A stretch of 64,000 nt of DNA, from contig NZ_JACNEP010000001.1 in NCBI RefSeq assembly GCF_014270035.1, positions 1 to 64,000 on the forward strand. Direction: 5' to 3'. The notes under the pieces were generated by a model, which saw only the letters and a list, made by a program, of their open reading frames with translations, made no database searches and was not told the origin of the DNA. The position numbers and the translations under genes are program-made. Source of the DNA: Neptunicella marina (lineage in GTDB: Bacteria > Pseudomonadota > Gammaproteobacteria > Enterobacterales > Alteromonadaceae). Positions 1-10,562 of the stretch are shown in pieces. How positions within the stretch are numbered: position 1 is the stretch's first letter; the number at the start of each line of letters is the position of its first letter.

Positions 1-119
1 TACAATGAAATGAGGCCGCACCTGAGTTTAGATATGCAAACACCTAATCAGGTGCATAATAGAAAAGGCCAGCTACTTGAGCTGGCCTAAAAACTGTCAA
101 CCTATCTTAGGACGGGTCA
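1..119 (+). mobile_element. 3' end of an IS3-family insertion sequence
   Basis: Frame 1 reads through from the window edge to a TAA at 88-90 and encodes 29 residues beginning YNEMRPHLSLDMQTPNQV. This is the characteristic C-terminal end of IS3-family OrfB transposases (DDE integrase core; pattern YN..RPH.sL...TP..v). The catalytic residues lie outside the window. After the stop, 95-119 starts TGTCAACC and ends GGGTCA, so it terminates in the CA dinucleotide usual for IS3-type right inverted repeats. The left end is not visible, so the repeat itself is inferred. The element ends 11 bp before the last base of pyrF. Whether the copy is complete cannot be seen. Confidence 0.8.
61..88 (-). terminator. 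Hairpin terminator downstream of pyrF, inside the IS tail
   Basis: A perfect 9-bp stem, AGGCCAGCT (66-74) and AGCTGGCCT (80-88), has a 5-nt loop. Read on the minus strand it is followed by TTTTCT, so it can end transcription coming from pyrF. It lies in the last codons of the IS3 transposase, so the pyrF transcript would now end inside the insertion sequence. It could equally protect the IS from outside transcription. Confidence 0.6.
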
Positions 120-129
120 TAAATAAACT

Positions 130-837
130 CTATACCGTTATGGATTGATTAATTTGCTGTAAAGTGGCTATTGGGTCGCTGGACTGTGTAATCGGTCGTC
201 CAATAACCATATAATCAACACCCGCTTTTATAGCCTGTTCTGGCGTCATAATGCGTTGTTGATCATTTGCTGCACTGCCTATCGGGCGAATACCTGGCGT
301 AACTAATTCAAATTGTTTTCCAAGACTTGTCTTTAACATTTCAGCCTCATGCGCCGAACAAACTACCCCATCAAGTCCACACTCTTTCGTTAACGTTGCA
401 AGTTTCTTAACATGCTCAGCCGGCTCTACATTGATCCCAACTTCTTTTAAATCATCTGATTGCATACTGGTTAAAACAGTAACAGCAATCAGTTTCGGTG
501 GTTGTGGCAAACCATTTAATGCAGCTGCTGTGGTTTCCATCATATTGCGGCCGCCTGAGGCGTGCACATTCACCATCCAAACACCTAAATCTGCCGCCGC
601 GATACATGCTTTTGCCACTGTGTTTGGAATATCGTGAAATTTCAAATCCAGAAAAACATCAAATCCCCGTTTCGTTAAGGTCTTTACAAAATCCGGCCCG
701 AAATGAGTAAACATCTCTTTTCCAACTTTTAAGCGACATAAATCGGGTGTTACCTTATCAATGAAATTTAACGCTTGTTGCTGCTGATTAAAGTCCAACG
801 CTACGATTATTTTTGACTGACTCACTCTATTCCCCAT
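130..837 (-). CDS. pyrF: Orotidine 5'-phosphate decarboxylase
   Basis: This cytoplasmic TIM-barrel enzyme decarboxylates OMP to UMP, the last step of de novo pyrimidine synthesis. The protein has 235 residues, the normal length. The substrate-binding start IIVALDF, the lysine in LKVGKEMF and the catalytic Lys-Asp motif [10 protein letters not shown] (near residues 64-73) are all present. The C-terminal phosphate-binding loop is seen as VTPGIRP and VIGRPIT. Its start overlaps the 3' end of lapB by 11 bp, so it is the last gene of a lapA-lapB-pyrF operon, an arrangement also found in E. coli. Its 3' side abuts an IS3-type element. Nothing in the protein looks damaged. Confidence 0.97.
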   Translation of the reverse strand: MGNRVSQSKIIVALDFNQQQQALNFIDKVTPDLCRLKVGKEMFTHFGPDFVKTLTKRGFDVFLDLKFHDIPNTVAKACIAAADLGVWMVNVHASGGRNMMETTAAALNGLPQPPKLIAVTVLTSMQSDDLKEVGINVEPAEHVKKLATLTKECGLDGVVCSAHEAEMLKTSLGKQFELVTPGIRPIGSAANDQQRIMTPEQAIKAGVDYMVIGRPITQSSDPIATLQQINQSITV

Positions 838-1996
838 CCAGACCTTTTATTGGTTTTACCACGCCCCATTTCTTACACGATGGGCATAACCAGTGCAGAC
901 TTCTTCCCGAAAATCCACAGCTACTACAACGGTATTTGGGGCGCCTTAAAATTTGTTCTTCAACTAAATTCTGCAGTAACTTTAAGCTTTTACCGCCACT
1001 TTCTTTACCGCCGGTTTTAATATACAGACCCAGCAACTGATTAAAGCCCTTCATAGTCGGACTTCTACGTAATTGCTGAAACAAAAACTCTGACGCATCG
1101 GCGTCAGACAATTGCCTGGCCATCATCCGACTTTTAGCCAAATAAGCAGTCGCACATTGCTGCCAGTATTGTTCTAGTACTTCTTCAAATGGTGCCCAAT
1201 TTTGGGTTCGCTCTGCACACTGCTCCATTAAAGGAACCGCTTCACTTAACCAGGTTACATCACGTTTTGGAACTTCGACTAAGTAGATAAATGCCTGTTT
1301 GTATTCTTCGCTTGCTATACATATCTCACCCAACATCAGCCAGGGACGTACCGCTTTAGGGTCCGCCATCACCGCCTTTTGCAAAAGCTTTTCCACGTTT
1401 TTATTTTCACCTTTACTGCGTAAAACATTAGCTTGTTCACAATAAAAGTGTGCTACACGCAAACATATATCATCGCTGTCTCCATGGTTTTCAACCATCT
1501 TTTCAGCGAGTTCTATCGCCCTGTCCCATTCTTTGGTGGTTTGATAAATATTGAATAGTTGCTGCTGGGCTTCAATATAAAATTTGTCGCTATCAAGCAA
1601 TTGCAAAAATGCGCTCTCTGCCCGTTCTAAAAAACCAGATAAAATATAATCCCGACCTAACTCTTTTAAAGCCTGTGCTTTTAGCTCTGGCGCTAACTCT
1701 TCTCGAGAAACCAGGTTCTGATGAATACGAATAGCGCGATCAAGTTCACCTCTATGACGAAAGAAATTCCCCATAGCAATGTGGGTTTCAACCGTACCGG
1801 TGTTGACATCAATCATCTTGATTAAAATATCTACCGCTTTGTCAGGTTGATCAGACAGCAGGAAATTTAATCCCTTGTAATAATGACGGGATAATATTCG
1901 GGACTGTTTGCGCTGCGCTTGCCTGACGCTATTACGTCCCATTACCCATCCATATCCAGCGGCGACGGGTAACAATAAAAATAAAAGTTCTAACAT
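827..1996 (-). CDS. lapB: Lipopolysaccharide assembly protein B (TPR and rubredoxin-like)
   Basis: LapB (YciM) is an inner-membrane adaptor which, in E. coli, links FtsH to LpxC and so limits LPS synthesis. The protein has an N-terminal membrane anchor ([17 protein letters not shown]), TPR helices through the middle, and a C-terminal zinc-binding rubredoxin-like knuckle with two CxxC pairs (CSSC and CPSC). I chose the ATG at 1996, giving 389 residues, because it places the membrane segment at the N terminus as in E. coli and starts 4 bp after the lapA stop. A longer reading from 2044 would overlap lapA and add 16 residues with no family counterpart. It is coupled to lapA upstream and pyrF downstream. 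Confidence 0.95.
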   Translation of the reverse strand: MLELLFLLLPVAAGYGWVMGRNSVRQAQRKQSRILSRHYYKGLNFLLSDQPDKAVDILIKMIDVNTGTVETHIAMGNFFRHRGELDRAIRIHQNLVSREELAPELKAQALKELGRDYILSGFLERAESAFLQLLDSDKFYIEAQQQLFNIYQTTKEWDRAIELAEKMVENHGDSDDICLRVAHFYCEQANVLRSKGENKNVEKLLQKAVMADPKAVRPWLMLGEICIASEEYKQAFIYLVEVPKRDVTWLSEAVPLMEQCAERTQNWAPFEEVLEQYWQQCATAYLAKSRMMARQLSDADASEFLFQQLRRSPTMKGFNQLLGLYIKTGGKESGGKSLKLLQNLVEEQILRRPKYRCSSCGFSGRSLHWLCPSCKKWGVVKPIKGLDGE

Positions 1997-2000
1997 GTGA

Positions 2001-2255
2001 TTATGGTTGATTAAGCTGTTTAATACGTTTTTGTAACCGAACAATCTGCCATTTTAACTTTAATATGTAACCCAATAATAAAATCAGGCTTAACAGGATC
2101 CCAATGCCGATACAAATGGCAATAACAGTAGACAGAGGCAAGGAAGTTACAGCCAGTAGATAATTAACATCGACTACTTGCTCGTTTTGCGATCCCACAG
2201 CTATCGCAACTAACAATACAAATATAAAAATCAGCGCAGTTAAAAAAGTTTTCAA
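2001..2255 (-). CDS. lapA: Lipopolysaccharide assembly protein A
   Basis: This 84-residue protein has two membrane segments (residues about 4-22 and 40-65) and a short basic coiled tail, the layout of LapA (YciS, DUF1049). In E. coli it works with LapB in LPS assembly. It begins with TTG, supported by a GAGG Shine-Dalgarno five bases upstream. The stop lies just before the lapB start, so the two are probably translated from one message. The gene follows the ihfB terminator, so its promoter should lie in or near 2256-2290. Confidence 0.9.
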   Translation of the reverse strand: MKTFLTALIFIFVLLVAIAVGSQNEQVVDVNYLLAVTSLPLSTVIAICIGIGILLSLILLLGYILKLKWQIVRLQKRIKQLNQP

Positions 2256-2290
2256 TGTGACCTCTTTACGGGCGTTTGGTACAGATACAA

Positions 2291-2316
2291 AAACGGCATT
2301 CCTAAGAATGCCGTTT
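2291..2316 (-). terminator. ihfB terminator
   Basis: A perfect 11-bp inverted repeat (2291-2301 and 2306-2316) with a 4-nt loop ends, on the minus strand, in a run of five T. It lies 23 bp after the ihfB stop and separates ihfB from lapA. Confidence 0.8.
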
Positions 2317-2338
2317 ATATTAAACTATTTTTACGCGA

Positions 2339-2635
2339 TTAATGAGTGAGATTTTCATTTACTCGCTCACGCAGCTCTTTACCCGGTTTAAAATGAGGTA
2401 CATATTTACCTTCAAGTTTAACCGTTTCACCGGTTTTCGGGTTTCGACCAACACGTGGCGCTCTGAAGTGAAGTGAGAAGCTACCAAAACCCCGGATTTC
2501 AATACGCTCACCTTTTTGTAAAGTTTGCGCCATCTGTTCCAGCATTTCTTTAACAGCACCTTCGACATCTTTAGCCGGAAGTTGCTGTGCTTTCATAATC
2601 AATCTTTCGATTAATTCCGATTTCGTCATATTCAC
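2339..2635 (-). CDS. ihfB: Integration host factor subunit beta
   Basis: IHF-beta pairs with IHF-alpha to form the sequence-specific DNA-bending architectural protein of the nucleoid. The 98-residue product has the HU/IHF fold: helices at residues 3-40, then [21 protein letters not shown], the beta arm whose proline intercalates into DNA, and a C-terminal helix. [10 protein letters not shown] after the first Met-Asn is the classical IHF-beta start, so the ATG at 2629 is an alternative start. A GAGGTGA Shine-Dalgarno lies upstream of the first ATG. It follows rpsA on the same strand, as in E. coli and most gammaproteobacteria, and ends at a strong terminator. Confidence 0.97.
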   Translation of the reverse strand: MNMTKSELIERLIMKAQQLPAKDVEGAVKEMLEQMAQTLQKGERIEIRGFGSFSLHFRAPRVGRNPKTGETVKLEGKYVPHFKPGKELRERVNENLTH

Positions 2636-2679
2636 CTCAGCGTTTAAATAAAAACCAGTACAACCTATGTTGCACTACT

Positions 2680-2700
2680 GGGAGTGCCAAGACACTCCCT
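2680..2700 (-). other. Hairpin between rpsA and ihfB
   Basis: Inverted repeat GGGAGTG (2680-2686) and CACTCCC (2693-2699) lies just after the rpsA stop. On the minus strand it is not followed by a T run, so it is not a standard terminator. It may protect the rpsA message end or attenuate read-through into ihfB. Confidence 0.4.
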
Positions 2701-2706
2701 TATCAA

Positions 2707-4383
2707 TTACTCTTCGCCTTTGGCAGCTTTGAAAGCTTCGGCCATTGCGTTAGCAAAACCAGCGTCATCTTGTTGCTGATTTACTTTATCAATCGCATCT
2801 TTCTCATCCGCTTGGTCTTTTGCCTTAACAGACAAAGTGATTACGCGGTTTTTGCGATCAACGCCAACGTATTTAGCTTCGATTTCATCACCTTCTTTAA
2901 CCACTTCTGAAGCATCTTCAATGCGGTCACGAGAAAGGTCAGCAACACGAACATAACCTTCAACATCTTCTGCCAGTTGAACAGTTACGCCTTTAGCGTC
3001 TACAGCGGTAACGTTACCAGTAACGATAGCACCTTTCTTGTTGTCTGTCAGATACTTATTGAACGGATCTTCGTCGATTTGCTTAACGCCAAGAGAGATA
3101 CGCTCACGCTCTGGATCAACTTGTAGAACGATAGCTTCGATTTCGTCGCCTTTCTTATATTCACGAACGGCTTCGTCACCCGCTTTGTTCCAAGAGATGT
3201 CAGATAAGTGAACCAGACCATCGATACCACCATCAAGACCGATGAAGATACCGAAGTCAGTGATTGACTTGATCTTACCAGTAACTTTATCGCCTTTATT
3301 GTGAGTGGTAGAGAACTCTTCCCAAGGATTCATCTTGCACTGTTTCAGGCCAAGAGAAATACGACGACGTTCTTCGTCGATTTCCAGAACCATTACTTCA
3401 ACAGTGTCACCTAAGTTAACAACTTTAGATGGGTGAATGTTCTTGTTAGTCCAATCCATTTCAGAAACGTGAACCAGACCTTCAACGCCGTCTTCGATTT
3501 CTACGAAACAGCCGTAGTCAGTTAGGTTAGTAACCTGACCAGAGATCTTGGCACCTTCTGGGTAACGAGCGGCAATTTCCTGCCAAGGATCGCTTCCCAT
3601 TTGCTTCATGCCCAAAGATACACGTTGTTTCTCTTTATCGAACTTAAGGATCTTAACGTTAATTTCATCACCAACACTAACCACTTCAGCTGGATTCTTA
3701 ACACGTTTCCAAGCCATATCAGTGATGTGCAGAAGACCATCTACACCACCTAAATCAACGAATGCACCGTAGTCAGTCAGGTTCTTAACGATACCTTTAA
3801 CTTCCATACCTTCGTCAAGGTTAGCCAGTAATTCATCACGCTCTGCACTGCTTTCGGCTTCGATAACAGCACGACGAGATACAACAACGTTATTACGCTT
3901 AGCATCAAGTTTGATAACTTTGAATTCAAGTTCTTTGCCTTCCAGGTGAGTAGTGTCACGTACTGGACGTACATCTACTAATGAACCAGGCAAGAACGCA
4001 CGAACAGCGTTAACTTCAACCGTAAAGCCACCTTTAACTTTACCGTTGATAACACCAAGAATCGTGGATTTTTCTTCATATGCTTTTTCAAGCTCAACCC
4101 AGGCTTCGTGACGTTTAGCTTTTTCACGAGACAGGATTGTTTCACCGAAGCCGTCTTCTACCGCGTCCAGTGCTACATCAACAACATCACCGATAGCGAT
4201 TTCGATTTCGCCTTCAGCATTTTTAAATTGTTCAGTAGGAATAGCACTTTCAGATTTCAGGCCCGCGTCTACTAATACAATATCTTTATCGATACCAACA
4301 ACAGTACCTTTAACGATGGCACCTGGACGGGTTTCAAGTTCTTTTAAACTTTCTTCAAAAAGTTGAGCAAAATTTTCGGTCAT
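2707..4383 (-). CDS. rpsA: 30S ribosomal protein S1
   Basis: S1 binds mRNA on the small ribosomal subunit and helps initiate translation of structured messages. The 558-residue product carries six S1/OB repeats, recognisable by recurring blocks such as [45 protein letters not shown] and [23 protein letters not shown]. The length matches E. coli (557). The acidic start [12 protein letters not shown] is the family norm. It lies 98 bp downstream of cmk and is probably cotranscribed with it. In E. coli S1 represses its own translation through the structured leader; the 4384-4481 leader could do the same, but I did not fold it. Confidence 0.98.
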   Translation of the reverse strand: MTENFAQLFEESLKELETRPGAIVKGTVVGIDKDIVLVDAGLKSESAIPTEQFKNAEGEIEIAIGDVVDVALDAVEDGFGETILSREKAKRHEAWVELEKAYEEKSTILGVINGKVKGGFTVEVNAVRAFLPGSLVDVRPVRDTTHLEGKELEFKVIKLDAKRNNVVVSRRAVIEAESSAERDELLANLDEGMEVKGIVKNLTDYGAFVDLGGVDGLLHITDMAWKRVKNPAEVVSVGDEINVKILKFDKEKQRVSLGMKQMGSDPWQEIAARYPEGAKISGQVTNLTDYGCFVEIEDGVEGLVHVSEMDWTNKNIHPSKVVNLGDTVEVMVLEIDEERRRISLGLKQCKMNPWEEFSTTHNKGDKVTGKIKSITDFGIFIGLDGGIDGLVHLSDISWNKAGDEAVREYKKGDEIEAIVLQVDPERERISLGVKQIDEDPFNKYLTDNKKGAIVTGNVTAVDAKGVTVQLAEDVEGYVRVADLSRDRIEDASEVVKEGDEIEAKYVGVDRKNRVITLSVKAKDQADEKDAIDKVNQQQDDAGFANAMAEAFKAAKGEE

Positions 4384-4481
4384 GATTTCATCTTATTGAC
4401 ATCCACTTAGCAATCCGGCTAATGTGGGGTTGTTCGTAAAAGCCCGTTTCATTCCTTAAAACAAGCTGGTTAAAAATTCAT

Positions 4482-5156
4482 TTATTGCTTTTGACTTACA
4501 AATTCAATAACAGAATCAAGCACTTGTTTAACACTCAACGAAGTTGAGTCTAGTACAAGAGCGTCATCTGCCGGCACCAGCGGCGCAACGGAACGATTCA
4601 TATCCCGCTCATCACGTGCCTTTATGTCCTGCAAAAGGTTGTCAATGCTAACATTGCGCCCACTTGCTTTCAACTGATTGTATCTGCGCTGCGCACGTTC
4701 TTCGGCACTGGCAGTTAAAAATATTTTAGCTTTTGCGTTGGGGAATACCACAGTCCCCATATCACGTCCGTCTGCGACCAAACCTGGCATTTCTCTAAAC
4801 GCACGTTGACGACGTAATAACGCTTCCCGCACTGTAGGTATCGAAGCAACTTTTGATGCAAAGGCACCCACTTCTTCGGTTCGTATTAAATCACTGACAT
4901 CTTCACCTTCAAGAACAACTTTACAGCCATGCTCCTGACCTATAAAGGTAACATCCAAACCGGACGCCAAAGGAATTAAACCCTGTTCGTCATCCGCTTC
5001 AATTTGATGATGCATAGCTGCTATCGCTAACACGCGGTATAGCGCACCACTATCCAGAAATTGCCACCCCAAATGCTTAGCCAATAATGCACTTACCGTA
5101 CCTTTGCCTGCACCACTTGGCCCGTCAATCGTTATCACTGGGACAGTTTCTAACAT
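4482..5156 (-). CDS. cmk: Cytidylate kinase
   Basis: This enzyme phosphorylates CMP and dCMP with ATP in pyrimidine nucleotide recycling. The 224-residue protein has the P-loop GPSGAGKGT at residues 12-20 and the family motif [15 protein letters not shown] with the arginine and aspartates that bind CMP. It also has a lid region rich in arginine ([12 protein letters not shown]). It precedes rpsA on the same strand, the standard gammaproteobacterial cmk-rpsA pair. A candidate promoter lies just upstream at 5204-5231. Confidence 0.97.
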   Translation of the reverse strand: MLETVPVITIDGPSGAGKGTVSALLAKHLGWQFLDSGALYRVLAIAAMHHQIEADDEQGLIPLASGLDVTFIGQEHGCKVVLEGEDVSDLIRTEEVGAFASKVASIPTVREALLRRQRAFREMPGLVADGRDMGTVVFPNAKAKIFLTASAEERAQRRYNQLKASGRNVSIDNLLQDIKARDERDMNRSVAPLVPADDALVLDSTSLSVKQVLDSVIEFVSQKQ

Positions 5157-5203
5157 TGAATCGAGACTCCGTTATTCGATCTATAGTTTAAAATTCGCGC
5201 GGT

Positions 5204-5231
5204 ATTATACGCGCAAACCGCCAGATAGCAA
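5204..5231 (-). promoter_or_regulatory. Candidate cmk-rpsA promoter
   Basis: On the minus strand a perfect -10 TATAAT (5209-5204) lies 16 bp from TTGCTA (5231-5226), about 50 bp before the cmk start. The -35 sits inside the loop of the 5212-5245 inverted repeat. This is predicted from sequence only. Confidence 0.55.
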
Positions 5232-5245
5232 TCAAGCGGTTTGCG
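5212..5245. repeat. Inverted repeat between aroA and cmk
   Basis: Perfect 10-bp arms, CGCAAACCGC (5212-5221) and GCGGTTTGCG (5236-5245), flank a 14-nt loop. There is no T run on either side, so it is not an ordinary terminator. It surrounds the -35 element of the predicted cmk promoter, which suits an operator or a weak aroA terminator. Confidence 0.5.
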
Positions 5246-5276
5246 ATACCGCAATCCCGGGCGCGAAGAATACGAT

Positions 5277-6560
5277 TTAAATAATACTGATTGATGACAA
5301 TCGTTGAAAATAATCAGGAAATGTCTTGGCTGTACAGCCCGGGTCGTTAATCACAACCGGTGTATTACTTAGTGCCACAAGAGAGAAACACATTGCCATA
5401 CGGTGATCATCATAAGTATCGATACTGGCGAGCGATAGCTGTTGTGGCGGTGTGATTTCAATAAAGTCTTCACCTTCTACTACCTCAGCGCCCACTTTAC
5501 GCAATTCTGTCGCCATGGCGGCTAAACGGTCGGTCTCTTTCAGACGCCAGGTATAGATATTACTGATTCGGGTAGTGCCCTCTGCAAACAATGCCGCAGT
5601 TGCGATTGTCATTGCCGCATCTGGAATATGATTTAAATCAACATCTACTGCTTTAAGTGGAGCACCTTGCACTTCAATATAGTCATTACCCCAACTTATA
5701 TTGGCTCCCATTGCTTCCAATACGTCAGCAAAACGGATATCACCCTGAATGCTTTCACTGCCAACACCAGTTACACGCACCGTGCCACCTTTGATTGCAC
5801 CTGCTGCTAAAAAATATGAGGCGGAAGATGCATCACCTTCCACCAAAAAATGTCCAGGGGCGATATAAGATTGTCCCGCACGAATAACAAAAGACTGATA
5901 CTGATTATTTTCCACCTCAACCCCAAATTTAGCCATGGTATCTAAGGTAATGTCGATATAGGGTTTGGAAACCAGATCACCTTCGATATTAATCGTGGTA
6001 TCGCCTTCCAGCAATGGTGACATCATTAACAATGCGGTTAAGAACTGACTGGAAAGAGTGCCATCGATTCTAATATTTGTTCCATTAAGCTCAGCACCAG
6101 AAATCACCATAGGCACAAAACCTTCATTCTTCTGACAGACAATATCGGCACCAATAGTCTTAAGAGCATCAATAAGAGGTTTAATTGGACGCTCTTCCAT
6201 ACGAGGCTCCCCTGTAACAGTGAACGTACCCTTTGATGCTGCCAATGCCGCACATAACGGACGTACCGCAGTGCCTGCATTCCCTAAAAATAATTCAACA
6301 GGCTCAGTAACATTAAATGCACCATTATTACCCTGCACCACACATTCGGTTTTACAATCAGATAACTGATATTGAATGCCTAATTTGCTTAAGGCATTTA
6401 ACATATGACGAATATCATCACTGTCGAGTAAATTAGTTAAATGTGTTTCACCTTTAGACAATGCGGCCAGTAACAACGCGCGATTTGATAGACTTTTAGA
6501 ACCCGGTACATTCACAGTACCGTTTACTTTGCTAATGGGCTCTAAACGTAGTGATTCCAT
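5277..6560 (-). CDS. aroA: 3-Phosphoshikimate 1-carboxyvinyltransferase (EPSP synthase)
   Basis: EPSP synthase joins phosphoenolpyruvate to shikimate 3-phosphate in aromatic amino acid synthesis. The 427-residue protein is a full-length class I enzyme. It starts with [17 protein letters not shown] (shikimate phosphate binding) and has [13 protein letters not shown], with the glycine and proline found in ordinary glyphosate-sensitive enzymes. [11 protein letters not shown] and the C-terminal DDHRMAM motif are also present. The start codon overlaps the serC stop by one base, so serC-aroA are translationally coupled, the classical enterobacterial operon joining serine and aromatic synthesis. Confidence 0.98.
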   Translation of the reverse strand: MESLRLEPISKVNGTVNVPGSKSLSNRALLLAALSKGETHLTNLLDSDDIRHMLNALSKLGIQYQLSDCKTECVVQGNNGAFNVTEPVELFLGNAGTAVRPLCAALAASKGTFTVTGEPRMEERPIKPLIDALKTIGADIVCQKNEGFVPMVISGAELNGTNIRIDGTLSSQFLTALLMMSPLLEGDTTINIEGDLVSKPYIDITLDTMAKFGVEVENNQYQSFVIRAGQSYIAPGHFLVEGDASSASYFLAAGAIKGGTVRVTGVGSESIQGDIRFADVLEAMGANISWGNDYIEVQGAPLKAVDVDLNHIPDAAMTIATAALFAEGTTRISNIYTWRLKETDRLAAMATELRKVGAEVVEGEDFIEITPPQQLSLASIDTYDDHRMAMCFSLVALSNTPVVINDPGCTAKTFPDYFQRLSSISII

Positions 6561-7642
6561 TATCCCATTCTCCTGACAAAATCCTGCATAAAATCAGTTA
6601 ACGCCTGCACACCACTTAATGGCATAGCGTTATATATACTGGCACGCATACCACCAACCATGCGGTGACCTTTCAAAGCGAGCAACCCTTGTTGTTCAGC
6701 TTGTTGCAAAAACGCACTGTCTAATGAAGAGTCAGCCAACTGGAACGGCACATTCATTAAAGAGCGGTATTCAACTGGCACTCGGTTATTATAAAAGTCT
6801 GATTGATCAATAGTCTGATATAACAATTGTGCCTTTTGTTGATTTAACTGGTGCATTTTTTCTACACCACCCTGCTCTTTTAACCACTTAAATACCAATC
6901 CAGCTAAGTACCAGGCATAAGTAGGCGGCGTATTAAACATAGAATCATGCTTATCCAGTAACTGGTAGTCCATGATAGAAGGTGTATTTGCTCTGGCATT
7001 TCCCAGTAAATCACGACGAACGATGACAACCGACAAACCTGATGGGCCGATGTTTTTTTGTGCACCTGCATAAATGAGCCCAAATTTTTCTACATCGACC
7101 GGTTCAGATAAAATCATTGAAGATAAGTCTGCAACCAGTGGCGCTTTTATATTTTGTGGAATGTAAGGCATTTTAATGCCATCGACAGTTTCATTCGGGC
7201 AGTAATGAAAATAGGCTGCATTTTCAGATAAGCTCCATGTATTTTGTTCTGGCGCTTTCCATTCCTCGTCAGTAAAACCGATTGTTGCTGCAATATTCAC
7301 ATCAACATATTTTTTAGCTTCATCAACAGCACTCTTTGACCAGGCACCACTGACCAGATAATCCGCGGCTTGTCCCGATTGAGATAAATTTTGAGGAATA
7401 GCGGAAAACTGGCCACGTCCACCGCCGTGACAAAATAATACGGCATAATCATCGGGAATCGTCATCAACTCACGTAAATCCTGCTCAGCCTGAGCCGCAA
7501 GTTCAATAAAAGCTGCGCTGCGATGGCTTATTTCCATCACCGAACAACCTTGCCCCTGCCAATCAATAAATTCTTGTTGAGCCTGTTTCATGACATCTGC
7601 TGGCAACATGGCTGGACCAGCACAGAAATTGTAGCTACTCAC
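6560..7642 (-). CDS. serC: Phosphoserine aminotransferase
   Basis: This PLP enzyme converts 3-phosphohydroxypyruvate to phosphoserine and also serves pyridoxal phosphate synthesis. The 360-residue protein has the family start [11 protein letters not shown], the lysine that binds PLP in [19 protein letters not shown] (near residue 196), and [14 protein letters not shown] near the C terminus. It overlaps aroA by one base. A terminator separates it from gyrA upstream, so it should have its own promoter in the short 7643-7675 region. Confidence 0.98.
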   Translation of the reverse strand: MSSYNFCAGPAMLPADVMKQAQQEFIDWQGQGCSVMEISHRSAAFIELAAQAEQDLRELMTIPDDYAVLFCHGGGRGQFSAIPQNLSQSGQAADYLVSGAWSKSAVDEAKKYVDVNIAATIGFTDEEWKAPEQNTWSLSENAAYFHYCPNETVDGIKMPYIPQNIKAPLVADLSSMILSEPVDVEKFGLIYAGAQKNIGPSGLSVVIVRRDLLGNARANTPSIMDYQLLDKHDSMFNTPPTYAWYLAGLVFKWLKEQGGVEKMHQLNQQKAQLLYQTIDQSDFYNNRVPVEYRSLMNVPFQLADSSLDSAFLQQAEQQGLLALKGHRMVGGMRASIYNAMPLSGVQALTDFMQDFVRRMG

Positions 7643-7660
7643 GTTGTATATCCGTTAATG

Positions 7661-7698
7661 AAAATTAAAAACAAAACGAGCGGTATAAAACCGCTCGT
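7661..7698 (-). terminator. gyrA terminator
   Basis: An 8-bp stem, ACGAGCGG (7676-7683) and CCGCTCGT (7691-7698), is followed on the minus strand by a T-rich tract (TTTTGTTTTTAATTTT). It lies 35 bp after the gyrA stop and ends just before serC. Confidence 0.8.
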
Positions 7699-7733
7699 GT
7701 ACTATCAAACCTGATGAGGCTTTAACCTATGCA

Positions 7734-10331
7734 TTATGCCTCATCATTGCTGTCTGACGCTTCAACTTCAGCATCAATTTCTTCTGCCAACTCGTTATCA
7801 GCAATAGCAATTTCTTCTATACGTTGTAACCCGACCACGTGCTCACCTTCTATGGTACGTATCAGAATAACGCCCTGAGTATTACGCCCAACAGTAGAGA
7901 CTTCAGACACCCGGGTTCTCACCAACGTGCCCTTATCACTAATAAGCATAATTTCATCTTCATCATCAACCTGAACAGCGCCAACCACAGAGCCATTACG
8001 CTCAGACACTTTAATTGATACAACGCCCTGAGTAGCACGGCTCTTAGCAGGGTAATCATCTAATGGCGTACGTTTACCATAACCATTTTCAGTGGCAGTC
8101 AGAATGGCACCATCACTATGCGGAACAATTAGCGAGACGACTTTTTGTTCATCTTGCAGTTTCATACCACGCACGCCTGTGGCTGTACGCCCCATTGGAC
8201 GAACCTGAGACTCATGGAAACGTACAACTTTTCCTGCATCTGAGAACAACATAATATCGCTGTCGCCATCTGTCAGTGAGACACCAATTAATTCATCGTC
8301 ATCACGTAAGTTAACCGCAATAATACCGTTAGCACGCGGACGCGAATATTGTGTTAGGTCGGTTTTCTTCACGGTTCCGCTGGCACAAGCCATAAACACA
8401 TACTTATCTTCAACAAATTCTTTAATGGGAAGAATTGCAGTAATACGCTCACCCTCTTCAAGCGGCAATATATTTACAATTGGACGACCACGGGCATTTC
8501 GGCTAGCAAGAGGCAACTGATAAGTCTTAAGCCAATACAGTCGTCCGCGTGTTGAGAAACACAAAATATGATCATGAGTATTGGCAATCAGCAGTTTTTC
8601 AATGAAATCTTCATCTTTCATTTTAGTTGCAGACTTGCCACGGCCACCACGACGTTGCGCTTCGTAATCCATTAATTTTTGATATTTAACATACCCTTCA
8701 TGAGACAAGGTGACTACGACATCTTCCTGCTCAATCAGATCTTCCATATCGATATCGTGAGAAGCTGCTGTAATTTCAGTACGACGCTCATCACCATATT
8801 CATTACGAACATGTTCCAGTTCTTCACGAATAACTTCCATAAGACGCTCAGGACTGGATAAAATCAGCATTAACGCTGCGATTACTTCCATTAACTCACG
8901 ATATTCTGCAAGAATTTTATCGTGCTCAAGACCGGTTAACTTATGTAATCTTAAATCCAGAATGGCCTGCGCTTGTTGCTCGGTAAGGTAATATAATCCT
9001 TCACGAACACCATATTCCGGCTCTAACCAGTCAGGACGAGCCGCATCAACACCAGCGCGCTCAAGCATTTGAGCGACATCACCCAGTTTCCAGCCACTGG
9101 CCGTTAATGCCACTTTCGCTTCTGCCGGACTACCTGACGCTTTTATCAGTGCAATAATTTCATCAATATTAGCCAGTGCAATGGCTAAACCTTCCAATAT
9201 ATGAGCACGATCGCGCGCTTTACGCAGCTCATAAACGGTTCTGCGAGTCACGACTTCACGACGATGCAGAATAAAGGCTTTAAGCATATCGGTCAGGTTA
9301 AATACTTTGGGCTGGTTATTATCCAGCGCCACCATATTAATCCCGAAAACGGTTTGTAATTGAGTATTACGATACAGTTGGTTTAACAACACCTCGCCCG
9401 ACTCATTACGTTTAACCTCAATCACAATGCGCATGCCATCTTTGTCAGACTCATCACGCAATGCCGAAACACCTTCAATTTTCTTTTCTTTAACCAGTTC
9501 AGCAATTTTTTCGATTAAACGAGCTTTATTAACCTGATAAGGAATTTCTGTGACGATAATAGTTTCTTTACCATTAGCGTCAGTCTCAACTTCCGCACGG
9601 GCACGCATATAAATTTTTCCACGACCAGTGCGGTAGGCTTCTTCGATTCCCTTTCTACCGCTGATCATGGCAGCAGTCGGGAAGTCAGGTCCCGGAATTA
9701 ATGCAATCAGCTCTTCAATAGTAATATCAGGATTGTTAATCATGGCAATACAGCCATTAATCACTTCGGTTAAATTGTGAGGAGGTATGTTTGTTGCCAT
9801 ACCAACAGCAATACCAGAAGACCCGTTTACCAGTAAGTTGGGTATTTTGGTTGGCAAAACGTCCGGAATTTGTTCCGTACCATCATAGTTAGGTACAAAA
9901 TTAACCGTTTCCTTATCCAGGTCAGCCAGCAACTCATGGGATATTTTGGCCATACGTATTTCGGTATAACGCATGGCTGCCGCAGAGTCACCATCAACAG
10001 AACCAAAGTTGCCCTGCCCATCGACTAGCATATAACGTAACGAAAAAGGCTGTGCCATACGCACGATTGTGTCGTATACAGCAGAGTCGCCATGAGGATG
10101 ATATTTACCAATAACATCACCAACGACACGTGCTGACTTTTTATACGGTTTATTCCAGTCGTTTTTAAGTTCGTTCATCGCAAATAGTACGCGACGGTGA
10201 ACCGGTTTTAAGCCATCACGCACATCCGGTAATGCACGACCCACGATTACGCTCATTGCGTAATCCAGATAAGAATTTTTAAGCTCTTCCTCGATATTGA
10301 TGGGGAGAATTTGATTGGCGTGATCAGTCAT
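7734..10331 (-). CDS. gyrA: DNA gyrase subunit A
   Basis: GyrA cuts and rejoins DNA in the A2B2 gyrase that introduces negative supercoils. The 865-residue protein has the winged-helix and tower domains, the catalytic tyrosine at position 122 (AAMRYTEIR), and the C-terminal beta-pinwheel starting with the GyrA box QRRGGRG near residue 560. The acidic tail is typical. The quinolone-resistance region keeps Ser83 and Asp87 ([10 protein letters not shown]), the sensitive wild-type state. The gene stands alone between a terminator and the divergent ubiG, the same gyrA/ubiG/nrdAB neighbourhood as in E. coli. Confidence 0.99.
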   Translation of the reverse strand: MTDHANQILPINIEEELKNSYLDYAMSVIVGRALPDVRDGLKPVHRRVLFAMNELKNDWNKPYKKSARVVGDVIGKYHPHGDSAVYDTIVRMAQPFSLRYMLVDGQGNFGSVDGDSAAAMRYTEIRMAKISHELLADLDKETVNFVPNYDGTEQIPDVLPTKIPNLLVNGSSGIAVGMATNIPPHNLTEVINGCIAMINNPDITIEELIALIPGPDFPTAAMISGRKGIEEAYRTGRGKIYMRARAEVETDANGKETIIVTEIPYQVNKARLIEKIAELVKEKKIEGVSALRDESDKDGMRIVIEVKRNESGEVLLNQLYRNTQLQTVFGINMVALDNNQPKVFNLTDMLKAFILHRREVVTRRTVYELRKARDRAHILEGLAIALANIDEIIALIKASGSPAEAKVALTASGWKLGDVAQMLERAGVDAARPDWLEPEYGVREGLYYLTEQQAQAILDLRLHKLTGLEHDKILAEYRELMEVIAALMLILSSPERLMEVIREELEHVRNEYGDERRTEITAASHDIDMEDLIEQEDVVVTLSHEGYVKYQKLMDYEAQRRGGRGKSATKMKDEDFIEKLLIANTHDHILCFSTRGRLYWLKTYQLPLASRNARGRPIVNILPLEEGERITAILPIKEFVEDKYVFMACASGTVKKTDLTQYSRPRANGIIAVNLRDDDELIGVSLTDGDSDIMLFSDAGKVVRFHESQVRPMGRTATGVRGMKLQDEQKVVSLIVPHSDGAILTATENGYGKRTPLDDYPAKSRATQGVVSIKVSERNGSVVGAVQVDDEDEIMLISDKGTLVRTRVSEVSTVGRNTQGVILIRTIEGEHVVGLQRIEEIAIADNELAEEIDAEVEASDSNDEA

Positions 10332-10562
10332 ATACTGCCTAGTCCCTACTTAATTTTATAACGCAACCTAATGTGATTGATAACAACCTGTAAACTGCGA
10401 AATTAGCGCATTTTTGCTTATTCTAATTAGCCCTTGATTCTATCATCGCCCGCTGTAAATAAACAGTCATTATTCGGGCTAAAATAGCTGCCAACTGCGT
10501 TTATCAACGTATAAATTCAAATTATGCGTGTATATAATGCTGACAAACTAAAGCTGTGAATA

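Noticed and set aside
2707-4383. Repeated blocks within rpsA that could be read as tandem repeats
   Set aside because: They are the six S1/OB domains of a single ordinary protein.
7713-7745. Inverted repeat GATGAGGC/GCCTCATC spanning the gyrA stop
   Set aside because: The downstream hairpin at 7676-7698 with its T-rich tail is the better terminator, and this pair may be chance.
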